Source: Methylophilus sp. DW102 (GTDB taxonomy: Bacteria > Pseudomonadota > Gammaproteobacteria > Burkholderiales > Methylophilaceae). From it: 64,000 nucleotides of DNA. Position 1 is the first letter of the stretch. Each line of letters opens with the position of its first letter. The translations under genes and the position numbers were made by a program. A model generated the notes under the pieces. That model saw only the letters and a list, made by a program, of their open reading frames with translations, was not told the DNA's origin and searched no databases. Below are positions 35,127 through 44,885 of the stretch, piece after piece. The stretch covers positions 2,852,001 through 2,916,000 of the forward strand of contig NZ_AP029023.1 in NCBI RefSeq assembly GCF_037076555.1, given 5' to 3'.

Positions 35127-36638
35127 TTAGCGCTGACGACGACGTTGCAACCAACCCATCAGGAACAGGCCAGAAATCAGCATCGAAACATTGGCTGGCT
35201 CAGGCACGGCACTGACGGACAATGCCTGGTTCACAAATTGACTGCCATTCAAGTCTGCATCGGTAAACTTGAACACAAAGAACTTGTTGTCCCCTGCGAT
35301 GCCTGGCACAAAGTCATTATCATTGGCCACATACAGGGTGTGATACAGCACGCCACCCTCCATGATGTCCTCGCCAAAAGTCATGCCTTCGAGCTTGGCA
35401 GGTATATTAGTATTGCTGATACCAGCATTCACAAGTGCTGTTTTCAGGTCAAGGAACAAGCTTTTTTGCACAGCATAGCTCTGCAGGTTATTTTGGCCAC
35501 TGATGCCAGCACCACTGTTCAATGAGCCAATATCTACCGCTTGGTCACCCACGACGCCATCGCCATTTGCATCATTCAGGTCGATTTTGTAGATACGTTT
35601 CACATCCGCCTTGGAACCATCGCCCGCGCCCTTGCCATCACGCTCAAGCACAAAGAAGGTATGGTCATTGACCGCCAGAATCTCGCTGATGTTGTAGCTC
35701 TTGTTTTTATCAGAGAGGAAGTTGTCATAGACATACTGCTTGGTAGCACCCGTTTTCGTATCAATCGTCACGATACGGTTGGTACGACCACCATCGCCAC
35801 CATCCTGAATCAGCGGGCTTTGCTCAAAGCCAACCAGTGTTTTGCCATCAGGCGTAATGGCCAGGCCTTCCATGCCTTTGTTGGCCACACGGCCGCTGGT
35901 ATTGCCACTGATTTCTTTCGCACCCTGGCTGCTCAAATTTTGCGCAGTAAATGCTGAAGGCAAGTTGTAGACATTGGTTCTGGCGCCGGTCGCGCGGTCA
36001 AATTGATAGACATAAGGGCCATATTCATCGCTGATATAAACGCTTTTGCCATCGTTAGAAACGCGGATGGCCTCTGGGTCGAAACGGCCATTATTCGAGT
36101 TGCTGGAGTTGGTACCCGCCAAAAAGTTATCTGAACGGCCATTGAAATAATATTTACCTGCATTTACCGTCGCGCCACTGCCCAATGTGTAGTTTTGGCC
36201 GCCCACGCTACCTGTGCCAGCGGCCCCGGTGCCGTAGTTAAGCGGCGTATTGCTGTATAACAGCGTGGTGCCAGTTAATGTCGGGGTCAGGTTATAACTG
36301 TAGCTCGAACCATTGTAAGTTTGTTGCAAACTCAGGTTGAGCGTTTGAAAGCGCGAAATGTAAGAAGTGGTATTGTCTACCAGCGGGTTATACTCGCTAG
36401 CATTCGGGCCACGGTCTGGCAACGCCAGGAAAGTACTACCACCCGCCCAAGCCAGGCCAGAACCCATGCCACCCAATACATTCTGATGATCCACACCGTT
36501 TTCCAGCATGCCAGTGAAACTGGACAAGTCCGTGGTCCCGGACAAACTGCCAATCGCGATCAATGAAGGGGTTGCATTTGCCAAGGCAGGCAATGCCAGT
36601 GAAATCGCCACGGTCATGGCGGCTAGTTTAAAAGTCAT
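35127..36638 (-). CDS. Exported phytase-like esterase family protein with PEP-CTERM anchor
   Basis: 503 residues. Signal peptide (MTFKLAAMTVAISLALPA, cut near ALANA). The body is the esterase-like beta-propeller of the phytase family (FLALPDRGPNASEYNP, IRVSNDGKSVYISDEYGPYV, GMEGLAITPDGKTLVGFEQS, LEGMTFGEDI). The C-terminal sorting signal is VPEPANVSMLI, a hydrophobic segment and an Arg-rich tail, which is recognised by the EpsH/exosortase system in bacteria that make exopolysaccharide. This implies an exosortase elsewhere in the genome. Substrate unknown. Confidence 0.92.
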   Translation of the reverse strand: MTFKLAAMTVAISLALPALANATPSLIAIGSLSGTTDLSSFTGMLENGVDHQNVLGGMGSGLAWAGGSTFLALPDRGPNASEYNPLVDNTTSYISRFQTLNLSLQQTYNGSSYSYNLTPTLTGTTLLYSNTPLNYGTGAAGTGSVGGQNYTLGSGATVNAGKYYFNGRSDNFLAGTNSSNSNNGRFDPEAIRVSNDGKSVYISDEYGPYVYQFDRATGARTNVYNLPSAFTAQNLSSQGAKEISGNTSGRVANKGMEGLAITPDGKTLVGFEQSPLIQDGGDGGRTNRIVTIDTKTGATKQYVYDNFLSDKNKSYNISEILAVNDHTFFVLERDGKGAGDGSKADVKRIYKIDLNDANGDGVVGDQAVDIGSLNSGAGISGQNNLQSYAVQKSLFLDLKTALVNAGISNTNIPAKLEGMTFGEDIMEGGVLYHTLYVANDNDFVPGIAGDNKFFVFKFTDADLNGSQFVNQALSVSAVPEPANVSMLISGLFLMGWLQRRRQR

Positions 36639-36764
36639 GTCAAAACTCCAGAATTAAAAAATTTTGACTAAATTAATCGCTGGCAGTGAATTTAATATGA
36701 CAGGACTAGTGCTACGGGGACAGGTGCTCCAGAACAAGGGGGCGGCTGTGGTAAAATCCCGCGC

Positions 36765-39686
36765 ATGACTACACAAACCAATACATCCAGCTCTACCCGC
36801 GAACTCGCTAAATCTTTTGATCCGAAAACCATTGAAAGCCAGTGGTATGCTTTTTGGGAAGGCAAAGGCTATTACGCCGCCGGCATGAACCCGGAGGTCA
36901 AAGATAATTTCTGCATTTTGCTGCCGCCTCCCAACGTGACTGGCACGCTGCACATGGGCCACGGTTTTAACCAGACCATCATGGATGCGCTGACCCGCTA
37001 TCACCGTATGCGCGGGGATAACACCTTGTGGCAACCAGGCACCGACCACGCAGGCATTGCCACACAGATTGTGGTCGAGCGCCAGCTCGATGCGCAAGGC
37101 GTGAGCCGCCATAGCCTTGTTGAAGAGTTTGGGGCTGACGCGGGCCGCAAAAAATTCCTCGAAAAAGTCTGGGAATGGAAAGAATACTCAGGCGGCACCA
37201 TCACCAAACAAATGCGCCGCCTCGGCACCTCGCCCGACTGGAGCCGCGAGCGTTTTACCATGGATGCCGGCCTCAACAAGGTCGTCACCGAAAGCTTTGT
37301 CCGTTTGTATAACGAAGGCCTGATTTACCGTGGCAAGCGCCTGGTGAACTGGGATGTGAAACTGGGCACCGCCGTGTCTGACCTCGAAGTGGTGCAGGAG
37401 GAAGAAGACGGCTCGATGTGGCATATCAACTATCCACTGGCGGATGGTTCAGGTCACCTGACTGTCGCAACGACCCGACCAGAAACGATGCTGGGTGACG
37501 TGGCGGTGATGGTGCACCCTGAGGATGAGCGTTATGCACATTTGATCGGTAAAAACGTGACTCTTCCGTTGTGTAACCGCGAAATTCCAATTATCGCGGA
37601 TGATTACGTGGATAAGGAGTTTGGTACTGGCGTGGTCAAGGTCACGCCTGCACATGACTTTAACGACAATATGGTCGGCCAGCGCCAGGGCTTGGATAAA
37701 GTTGTGATCCTGAACCTGCAAGGCTTCGTGCCAGAAGTTGCAGAAGTCTATGCCGCTGATGGCAGTGTCAAACCTGCGATTGCTTTACCCGCCCACTTGG
37801 TAGGATTGGAGCGCTTTGCCGCGCGCAAACAAGTGGTGGCCGACCTGGAGACTGGTGGTTTCCTGGTCAAAGTTGAAAAACACAAACTCAAAGTGCCACG
37901 GGGCGACCGTACCAATGTCGTGATTGAACCTATGCTCACCGACCAGTGGTTTGTGGCGATGAGCAAGCCGGGCGAAGATGGCAAAAGTATCACCGAAAAG
38001 GCGCTAGAAGTGGTAGCGGATGGCCAGATCAAGTTTTACCCGGAAAACTGGGTCAACACCTATAACCAGTGGCTGAACAATATTCAGGATTGGTGTATTT
38101 CTCGCCAGCTATGGTGGGGGCATCAAATACCGGCTTGGTATGGTGAAAACGGCGAAGTGTTTGTCGCGCATGATGAAGCAGAAGCTACCGAGATGGCGGG
38201 CAAAGCAGGTTACACCGGTAATTTAAAGCGCGATGATGACGTGTTAGATACCTGGTACTCCTCTGCCCTGTGGCCATTTTCCACCTTAGACTGGACCGGC
38301 GACGAGCCACTGGACGCGCAGAATCAGGCCTTGCAGCAATACCTGCCCTCCTCAGTACTGGTCACTGGTTTTGACATTATCTTTTTCTGGGTGGCGCGTA
38401 TGGTCATGATGACCAAACACCTGACCGGCAAAATCCCGTTCAAGCATGTGTATGTGCACGGCCTGATCCGCGATGCTGAAGGCCAGAAAATGTCCAAGTC
38501 CAAGGGCAATGTGCTGGACCCGATTGATTTGATTGATGGCATTGATCTGGAATCGCTGCTGAAAAAACGCACCACCGGCCTGATGAACCCGAAAGATGCG
38601 GAAAAAATCGAGAAACGTACCCGCAAGGAATTCCCGGAAGGCATTGCAGCGTATGGTACGGATGCTTTAAGGTTTACTTTTGCCAGCCTGGCTTCACCTG
38701 GCCGTGACATCAAGTTTGACCTGCAACGTTGTGAAGGTTACCGTAACTTCTGCAACAAGCTGTGGAACGCCACCCGCTTTGTGCTGATGAATACGGAAGG
38801 CAAAGATAATGGCTTTGGCGCCGAGAGTTGCGAAGCCGGTGGCCGCAAATTCAGTCAGGCCGACCGCTGGATTGTGAGCTTGCTGCAACGCACCGAAGCC
38901 GAAGTGGAACGCGCTTTTAACGACTACCGCTTTGACCTCGCTGCCAAGGCGATCTACGAGTTTGTCTGGGACCAGTATTGCGACTGGTATCTGGAAATTG
39001 CCAAAGTGCAGTTACAAGGTGGCACTGAAGCCGAACAGCGCGCGACCCGTCGTACCCTGTTAAGAGTGCTGGAAACCATCTTGCGGCTGGCACACCCGAT
39101 TATTCCGTTTATCACCGAAGAGATCTGGCAGACGGTGGCACCGATGACCGAACTCAAGGACAAGTCGCGTGGCACTGAGAGCATTATGTTGCAGGTCTAC
39201 CCGAAAGCTGATCTGGAGAAAATCGACGAACAGGCTGAAGCCTGGGTGGCGACACTGAAAACCGCTGTCGAAGCCTGCCGCAGCCTGCGTGGCGAAATGG
39301 GCATTTCACCTGCGGCCAAAGTGCCACTCATTGCCGCGGGCGATGCCGAGGCACTGACCGCCTATGCGCCTTACCTCAAGTCGCTGGCCAAGCTGGAAAA
39401 CGTCGAGATTGTCGCCGAGCTACCGGAAGCCGATGCGCCAGTGATGCTGGCCGCTGACTTTAAGCTGATGCTCAAGGTAGAAATTGATGTCGCCGCCGAA
39501 AAAGAGCGTCTGGGCAAGGAAATCGCAAGGCTGCAGGGTGAAATCGGCAAGGCCAACGGTAAGCTGGGCAATGAAAGCTTTGTCGCCCGCGCGCCGGCTG
39601 CCGTGGTTGAGCAGGAAAAAGCCCGCCTGACAGAATTTAGCGCCAACCTGGAAAAACTACAGGCGCAACTGGCCAAACTCAAGTAA
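36765..39686 (+). CDS. valS: Valyl-tRNA synthetase
   Basis: 973 residues, full length class I synthetase. HIGH-type motif HMGH at residues 63-66 ([12 protein letters not shown]), the CP1 editing domain ([13 protein letters not shown]), a [17 protein letters not shown] region, [12 protein letters not shown] near residue 575, and the C-terminal valine-specific coiled coil ([19 protein letters not shown] region). Acts in the cytosol, charging tRNA-Val and editing mischarged threonine. Confidence 0.98.
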   Translation: MTTQTNTSSSTRELAKSFDPKTIESQWYAFWEGKGYYAAGMNPEVKDNFCILLPPPNVTGTLHMGHGFNQTIMDALTRYHRMRGDNTLWQPGTDHAGIATQIVVERQLDAQGVSRHSLVEEFGADAGRKKFLEKVWEWKEYSGGTITKQMRRLGTSPDWSRERFTMDAGLNKVVTESFVRLYNEGLIYRGKRLVNWDVKLGTAVSDLEVVQEEEDGSMWHINYPLADGSGHLTVATTRPETMLGDVAVMVHPEDERYAHLIGKNVTLPLCNREIPIIADDYVDKEFGTGVVKVTPAHDFNDNMVGQRQGLDKVVILNLQGFVPEVAEVYAADGSVKPAIALPAHLVGLERFAARKQVVADLETGGFLVKVEKHKLKVPRGDRTNVVIEPMLTDQWFVAMSKPGEDGKSITEKALEVVADGQIKFYPENWVNTYNQWLNNIQDWCISRQLWWGHQIPAWYGENGEVFVAHDEAEATEMAGKAGYTGNLKRDDDVLDTWYSSALWPFSTLDWTGDEPLDAQNQALQQYLPSSVLVTGFDIIFFWVARMVMMTKHLTGKIPFKHVYVHGLIRDAEGQKMSKSKGNVLDPIDLIDGIDLESLLKKRTTGLMNPKDAEKIEKRTRKEFPEGIAAYGTDALRFTFASLASPGRDIKFDLQRCEGYRNFCNKLWNATRFVLMNTEGKDNGFGAESCEAGGRKFSQADRWIVSLLQRTEAEVERAFNDYRFDLAAKAIYEFVWDQYCDWYLEIAKVQLQGGTEAEQRATRRTLLRVLETILRLAHPIIPFITEEIWQTVAPMTELKDKSRGTESIMLQVYPKADLEKIDEQAEAWVATLKTAVEACRSLRGEMGISPAAKVPLIAAGDAEALTAYAPYLKSLAKLENVEIVAELPEADAPVMLAADFKLMLKVEIDVAAEKERLGKEIARLQGEIGKANGKLGNESFVARAPAAVVEQEKARLTEFSANLEKLQAQLAKLK

Positions 39687-39693
39687 TGGTCTA

Positions 39694-39720
39694 GCGTGCG
39701 TATCGCATGTATACGCACGC
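39694..39720 (+). repeat. 10-bp inverted repeat after valS
   Basis: GCGTGCGTAT / ATACGCACGC with a 7-base spacer, 7 bases after the valS stop. No T-run follows; possible stability stem or inefficient terminator. The rest of 39721-39907 shows no gene. Confidence 0.6.
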
Positions 39721-39907
39721 ATTACCGGCTTGTATTAAAGCGGGTGGTCATTTGGTAATCATTGATGCCCTGCAGTCAGAGGGCGGCCGATGCGCTTTTA
39801 AAAACCTGTGAAATAAACCAATCGCTTTATTGTTGGTCTAGGTTGCAATACACAGGTGGATTGAGAGTGGCTGCCGAATATGGCGGCGCTGAGGAACAAA
39901 AGGAATA

Positions 39908-40117
39908 ATGGCTGACTTGCTTGAAAACGATCCCAGAGAGGTGCTATGCAGTTGCAGCGGCACCACGCGCGGCCTGATTATCGAGCTAGTCAGGCAAGGT
40001 AAAGATCTGGATGGCATCTCGCGCTATTCTGGCGCGCTGTCAGGCTGCGCTGGCTGCGAATGGGAGATTACGGAGTTGGTGACCTCGTTACAGTCTCAGT
40101 CCACAGATTCCGCCTGA
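39908..40117 (+). CDS. BFD-like [2Fe-2S]-binding protein
   Basis: 69 residues resembling bacterioferritin-associated ferredoxin/BFD-like domains, with four cysteines in the pattern C14-x-C16 (VLCSCSGTTRG) and C47-x2-C50 (SGCAGCEWE). These would hold a [2Fe-2S] cluster. AAAAGGA precedes the ATG. Convergent with moeB: the coding ends overlap by 22 bases. Free-standing rather than beside a bacterioferritin or nitrite reductase gene. Role (iron release or electron transfer) is inference. Confidence 0.85.
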   Translation: MADLLENDPREVLCSCSGTTRGLIIELVRQGKDLDGISRYSGALSGCAGCEWEITELVTSLQSQSTDSA

Positions 40118-40857
40118 CCACACACCGCGCAGGAAGGGTCTTTTTTGAGGCGTATGGTGCGCCATTCTGCACTGAGCGCATCCAGCAATAGCAACCTGCC
40201 TTCCATGCTCTGGCCCATATTGAGCAACACCTTAATGGCTTCAGCAGCTTGCGCTGTGCCTATCATACCGACCAGCGGAGCAAATACGCCGTTGTCTGCA
40301 CAACGCAAGGCCTGGTCATCGCCGACGTCTGGATACAAGCAGTGGTAGCAAGGGCTGTCAGCATGGCGGAAATCAAACACGCTCAATTGCCCTTCAAAGC
40401 GGATGGCCGCCCCCGAGACCAGAGGCTTTTTACTCTCAAAACAAAGCTGGTTGAGCAAGTAGCGCGTAGCAAAGTTATCCGAGCAATCAATCACCACATC
40501 TGCCGCCAAGACCCGTGCGGCAAGCGCCTCGTCATTGAGCCGTGTCGTTTCGACATGGACGTTGACTTCAGGATTGAGGGCCGCAATCGTGGCCTGGGCC
40601 GACAAGGCCTTGTTTTGCCCAACCGCTGCCGTAGTATGGATAATTTGACGTTGCAGATTGGTGAGGTCTACCTGATCAAAATCACAAATGGTCAGCGTAC
40701 CTACCCCGGCTGCGGCCAGATACATCGCCACCGGAGCCCCCAAGCCGCCAGCTCCCACGATCAGGGCATGACTTTGCGTGAGCTTTTCTTGCCCTGCATA
40801 TTCAATTTGCGGCAACATGATGTGCCGACTGTAGCGTAACAACAAATCGTCTTGCAT
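40096..40857 (-). CDS. moeB: MoeB/ThiF-family adenylyltransferase
   Basis: E1-like enzyme that adenylates the C-terminal glycine of MoaD or ThiS for sulfur transfer in molybdopterin or thiamine synthesis. 253 residues. ATP-binding GxGGLG (VGAGGLGAPVAMYLAAAG), the DFDQVDLTNLQRQI segment, and zinc-binding pairs in PCYHCLYP and PSCAVCG. Starts 15 bases after the last pilin-like gene stop, so it may be the tail of that operon. MoeB versus ThiF cannot be settled without the partner gene. Confidence 0.92.
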   Translation of the reverse strand: MQDDLLLRYSRHIMLPQIEYAGQEKLTQSHALIVGAGGLGAPVAMYLAAAGVGTLTICDFDQVDLTNLQRQIIHTTAAVGQNKALSAQATIAALNPEVNVHVETTRLNDEALAARVLAADVVIDCSDNFATRYLLNQLCFESKKPLVSGAAIRFEGQLSVFDFRHADSPCYHCLYPDVGDDQALRCADNGVFAPLVGMIGTAQAAEAIKVLLNMGQSMEGRLLLLDALSAEWRTIRLKKDPSCAVCGQAESVD

Positions 40858-40872
40858 GTATTTTCCAATTAT

Positions 40873-41598
40873 TCATGGCAGGCGTTGCGCTTGTACCATT
40901 TGCTGAATCAACACCTTGGGCGACAGCATGATCAGCCGGTCATCAAACACGGCCGTACCGGTTTGTTGTTGTGCCTGATCAACAAAGGCCAGGTCGCCAT
41001 CTGCATTTTCACGCTCATCCGCGTGCTCGGGTGCGGGCATGGCATAGGCGCCGCCGCCAGACACGGATTGTATGCCACCCAGCCCGTTTTCGCCATGTGA
41101 AAGGATAATCGCCGCCGGTCGGCTAGGCCCGCTGGTGGCCGGGCCAGTCTCACTGCTGACTTGAATATTGCTGGCACCTTCGGCCGCGGCTACCGAGAAC
41201 CACTGGCTGTGATGAGTAAACGTGCTGTCTGCGCGATAGCGAAAGAAACGGCCCCAGGCATCGGTGGCGACTACCCCTAATTGCTGCGATGGCAACCAGC
41301 CCTCATCACTGGCGCAGGTCTGGTTGGATAATACATTCTCCCACCCATCGGGCGGCTGGTCGGTATCAGGACACGGCAGGTAATGATAAATCAGTGCATG
41401 GCCAAGCAAGGCCTGTTGCGCCGTATTCAGCCGCTGTTCGGTTTGCTGATATTTTTGCAATCCGTATTGCACCTTGAGGGGCGTCATGAGCCAGCCCATC
41501 ATCAGGCTTAAAATCACCAAGGCGATCGCCATTTCAAGCAGGCTGAAGCCATACAGAGAGGATTGTGATCGAGGAGAATATGCAGTCATGCCCTTCAT
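40873..41598 (-). CDS. Pilin-like/pseudopilin protein of MSHA/T2SS type
   Basis: 241 residues. A prepilin signal MKGMTAYSPRSQSSLYG is cut before FSLLEMAIALVILSLMM, with Glu at mature position 5. Large C-terminal domain with PCPDTDQPPDGWEN and ACASDEG-like cysteines. Its ATG overlaps the stop of the preceding gene (ATGA). The likely role is a minor pilin or pseudopilin initiating the filament. Similar PCPD motif to the preceding gene suggests the two are related. Needs a prepilin peptidase encoded elsewhere. Confidence 0.8.
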   Translation of the reverse strand: MKGMTAYSPRSQSSLYGFSLLEMAIALVILSLMMGWLMTPLKVQYGLQKYQQTEQRLNTAQQALLGHALIYHYLPCPDTDQPPDGWENVLSNQTCASDEGWLPSQQLGVVATDAWGRFFRYRADSTFTHHSQWFSVAAAEGASNIQVSSETGPATSGPSRPAAIILSHGENGLGGIQSVSGGGAYAMPAPEHADERENADGDLAFVDQAQQQTGTAVFDDRLIMLSPKVLIQQMVQAQRLP

Positions 41599-42779
41599 CT
41601 GGCGATTTGCTCCAGTTGATCATTGCTGGGTGCATCCCATGCCGTGACGCCGGCCAGACCCAGCGCAGCGACTGTCGGCATCTCGATAAAATTGGCATAC
41701 TCACTTTTTTGCGTAGTCGTCTGTCGTAATTGTCCGGCTAACATCTCGCCAGACACAACCAAGAGCACTTGCGAGGACCGCGGCAGATAAAACACCTGCT
41801 CCCGCCAGCCATTTTGCTGAAACCAGTGATGCATGGCCTGACCATCCAGCATGGCTTGATTTGCAAGTGGGCCATGCAGGTCGCCATCGACCGGCAAGCG
41901 GCCCAGCGTAGTCGTTTGAGCAGACATACATTGCCCAGCTTGCAATGATTGTGCACCTAAACAACTCGCGTCTGAAATGGATGCTGGCACAGGTAAAGGC
42001 GCACATGGCCTGGACGTGCAAGTAAATGCTCGCTTAAGCTCTGATAACACCTGCTTTTGCATGACTTGATGCATGCGGCTGGCCGAGATTGGCCAGACCA
42101 CGTCATTAAATTGTGTAGTCGGAGGCGACATGACAAAGCCGTGATCGCTGTACTCTGTCGGGTTGGCATTATCCAAGGTCCCCTCAATATCCAGATACTC
42201 CTTGGCACCATCGTCAGGCTGCAGGCGGCGTTGCTGCCAGCCATCCAGCCTCAACAGCGGCTGCATGGGGGCAATCACCACAGCCACAACGCCATTGCCC
42301 ACACTGGCATCCCAAGTCGGCCCATTGTTGGCCATCACGCTCCAGCTGCCCTGCGTGTCCAGATTCAAAGGACGCAGGCGCGGATTATTTTTATAGCGCT
42401 CTGACACTGCGTACCACAAGCGCTCACCGCTGCCATCGCGCAGGTCGCCTAAGCCCAGTGTTTTCCAGGGCAACCTGCCCAAGCGAGCGGAGTTACTGCA
42501 TGAGGTTTCGGCAATGCCGTCGTTATTGCGGTCTGGGCATGGCAAATCGCCCGGGCGTGGGCAATTCAACTCACAAGGCGTGGTGCCCAAAGGTTGCTGC
42601 GCATAGGCAAGCAAGGCCTGCTCGGCCTTGGCCAAGGCCGTCATGGTTTTGTGCAACGACGCCTGACTGGAAAACTCACGGCCCACCAAGGGATAAACCA
42701 GCATGCCCGCCATGCCGGACAACAGCAGCAAAAGCGCCCAGATTGCAATTCCTCTTTGAAAATGTGAACAAACAATCAT
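41595..42779 (-). CDS. GspK/PilX-like minor pilin-like protein
   Basis: 394 residues. The N-terminus has Gly10 followed by a hydrophobic segment (IAIWALLLLLSGMAGMLVY) and no Glu at mature position 5, the pattern known for GspK-type pseudopilins. The body contains the cysteine-rich CELNCPRPGDLPCPD and PCPDRNNDG-like region. No close family was recognised. ATGA overlaps at both ends couple it to the GspM-like and pilin-like genes. Placement as tip or minor pilin is inference. Confidence 0.7.
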   Translation of the reverse strand: MIVCSHFQRGIAIWALLLLLSGMAGMLVYPLVGREFSSQASLHKTMTALAKAEQALLAYAQQPLGTTPCELNCPRPGDLPCPDRNNDGIAETSCSNSARLGRLPWKTLGLGDLRDGSGERLWYAVSERYKNNPRLRPLNLDTQGSWSVMANNGPTWDASVGNGVVAVVIAPMQPLLRLDGWQQRRLQPDDGAKEYLDIEGTLDNANPTEYSDHGFVMSPPTTQFNDVVWPISASRMHQVMQKQVLSELKRAFTCTSRPCAPLPVPASISDASCLGAQSLQAGQCMSAQTTTLGRLPVDGDLHGPLANQAMLDGQAMHHWFQQNGWREQVFYLPRSSQVLLVVSGEMLAGQLRQTTTQKSEYANFIEMPTVAALGLAGVTAWDAPSNDQLEQIAR

Positions 42780-43393
42780 GGCTGCACAGGCGACGGATTG
42801 GGAAACACGTCAGGGAAATTAAACAGATGAAGCTCACATTGCACATCAATCTGCACGAATGACGGCGTCACTGTCCAGACACAATGATGGACTTTAATCG
42901 CACCTGCATATTGTTTGGCCAACGCTTGTAACCATGCCAATATGTCTGCTTCATGCTTGACCGACCATGCGAGCTGTAGACGGCTAAGCATCACTTTGAT
43001 GTCGGCTTGCTGGCCAGTGGATGCTTGCGGCAAACACAGGGTAAGGTCACAAGGAGTGGTCGGCAAGAACTCATAGCGTAGATGACTCAGGCCAGATGCC
43101 TGTTGCATTTCGGCAAGGGACTTTTCCCATGCAGGCACATTCAAGGGCGACATCACCCCGATGTTTTGCCATTGCTCGCGAAGCGCCAAATAGGTAGCGA
43201 TCTCTGCAGTAAAACGCTGCTGATAAGCCGCTTGTCGTTGCCGTTGCTGCCACTGTGCCTCAAGTTGAGACAAGACTTGTTCGGCTTCTTCACGTCTTTG
43301 ATACTGCAACAGGGTACACACCACTAACAAGCTCATCACGCCTAACCAAAACAAGAAGGTTTGTTTTAATGGCGCCCACACTTGCCGAACCAT
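42776..43393 (-). CDS. PilO/MshJ/GspM-like assembly protein
   Basis: 205 residues from ATG 43393. One N-terminal membrane segment (FLFWLGVMSLLVVCTLLQYQ), a coiled coil (EEAEQVLSQLEAQWQQRQ) and a C-terminal ferredoxin-like domain, the usual topology of PilO, MshJ and GspM. The frame is open for another 60 codons upstream, but those overlap the GspL-like gene and lack the family pattern. The ATG shares one base with the preceding stop (TGATG). Confidence 0.78.
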   Translation of the reverse strand: MVRQVWAPLKQTFLFWLGVMSLLVVCTLLQYQRREEAEQVLSQLEAQWQQRQRQAAYQQRFTAEIATYLALREQWQNIGVMSPLNVPAWEKSLAEMQQASGLSHLRYEFLPTTPCDLTLCLPQASTGQQADIKVMLSRLQLAWSVKHEADILAWLQALAKQYAGAIKVHHCVWTVTPSFVQIDVQCELHLFNFPDVFPNPSPVQP

Positions 43394-44883
43394 CACCACC
43401 CCTCCTGTTGCACGGCTGCCCAAGTCAGCGTGAGCATCGGCTGCAACCCCAGCATGGCTAGCGGATCTGTACTGCCCTGGCGACCATTCGTCGTGCTTTG
43501 CTGACTGGAGTTCTCTGTTTGCAGCTGCTTGACTGATGGCAACTGATTTAAACGCTGCATCAACTGTTGCCATTCAAGTACGGCACGCGTGTGCTGACTT
43601 GTTTCTAATTGTTGAAAAGTCATTTTCAATGACTGAGTTTGATGCGCATCAGGGTCTGCTGATTCAGGAGGCTCTGCCTGCCATTCGAGTCGGATCAGTT
43701 GCCAATCTCGCAAGCCAGTCAGCATCGGCTGCAAGTCATGCAAGGCTTGATCGGGCAATCGGGCGGAGGCGCTGATCGCTTGCATCGTGCGGGTTAAGGC
43801 ATGAATCGCTGGCAATTGTTCAGCGCGCAGCCCCCCGGCGAATGGCATCGCCTCTGGCTCACCCAGCTGGGCCTTCACCAGCCCGGCTTGCGTATTCATT
43901 TGCTGAGTTGCCAGCGCATTGAAGCCGGCTAGCAGCGCCAATAGCAACGCAAGCCCCACGCCTGCCACGTGGATATTTCGTTGTAACCGCTTGAATTTCT
44001 CTGGCAAGAGACTGGCCTCAGGGGCCAAGTTAGGGAGCGCCTGGTCTGCCAATATCGCATGCATGGCGACCCACTCGACCGCGCGGAGACCGGTAGGGAG
44101 CGAGCCTTGACCCACGGCCGCAATGAGCGCGGCCTCAGTCAGAGGTTGATATTGAAAAGGGGCGGGGAAGGTGAGCCTCTCAGCCTGCTGTATTTCTGCA
44201 ATGATGCAAAACACCGGCAGACTTGCAGATTCGGATAAGCCAAACTGGCTAACCAGCTCACGATGCAACTGAGTCAGCGCCGGGATCACAGAAGCCACAT
44301 CGTGTATCCCTTGTGTTGTCATTGAAAGGCGGCGCCTTAAACACAACCGTTGATGCTTGAAATAACTCAAGTACAGGGTCGTATGCTCAGCGTGCACACA
44401 GATACAATCACTCAGGCGTTGAGCGTTTGCAGGCAAGCAATATGGCAACAATATTGCCTGCGTGTAAATGCCTTGCAGGCTGAGTGCTGCCGCTTGCAGC
44501 GCGGGCAAGCAGTGGGTCAGTGGTGGGGAAAACAGCCCGGCAAACAAAAAACGGTTTTCTAAACGACTCGTCTTGATCGTTTCCAGTAGAAAGGCGGTAT
44601 GCAAGCCTTGTGCATGTGGCCAAGCCGCCAGCTTGCGCTTGAGTAGTGCACGACCAGCCGCCCCTCGCACCACAGGCATCAGCTCAAGGTGATAGCACTC
44701 CTCTGGCAGATCGGTTAACACCGCCACACGCGCGCCTGGGAAAGTTTGCAGCCACCCTAACATGGCCGCTAGCCCTGCTTCATCTGGACCAAACGAACGC
44801 AGCTCGCAATACTGATTGCGCTTAAATAAGACCAGCCGCCATGCTTGCGCATCAATCAGGAGAATGAAGCGCTGGGCGGACAT
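43393..44883 (-). CDS. GspL/PilM-PilN-like assembly protein
   Basis: 496 residues. The first 310 or so resemble an actin-like cytoplasmic domain (FILLIDAQAWRLVLFKR), then one membrane helix (AGVGLALLLALLAGFNALA near residue 325) and a periplasmic C-domain with a coiled coil. This is the GspL layout, or a PilM-PilN fusion as in MSHA MshI. ATG at 44883, two bases after the platform protein stop. Family assignment rests on layout and context more than on motifs. Confidence 0.7.
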   Translation of the reverse strand: MSAQRFILLIDAQAWRLVLFKRNQYCELRSFGPDEAGLAAMLGWLQTFPGARVAVLTDLPEECYHLELMPVVRGAAGRALLKRKLAAWPHAQGLHTAFLLETIKTSRLENRFLFAGLFSPPLTHCLPALQAAALSLQGIYTQAILLPYCLPANAQRLSDCICVHAEHTTLYLSYFKHQRLCLRRRLSMTTQGIHDVASVIPALTQLHRELVSQFGLSESASLPVFCIIAEIQQAERLTFPAPFQYQPLTEAALIAAVGQGSLPTGLRAVEWVAMHAILADQALPNLAPEASLLPEKFKRLQRNIHVAGVGLALLLALLAGFNALATQQMNTQAGLVKAQLGEPEAMPFAGGLRAEQLPAIHALTRTMQAISASARLPDQALHDLQPMLTGLRDWQLIRLEWQAEPPESADPDAHQTQSLKMTFQQLETSQHTRAVLEWQQLMQRLNQLPSVKQLQTENSSQQSTTNGRQGSTDPLAMLGLQPMLTLTWAAVQQEGW

Positions 44884-44885
44884 CT

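Noticed and set aside
43394..43573. 60-codon N-terminal extension of the GspM-like protein
   Set aside because: It overlaps the GspL-like gene and lacks family features; ATG 43393 with TGATG coupling fits the operon pattern.
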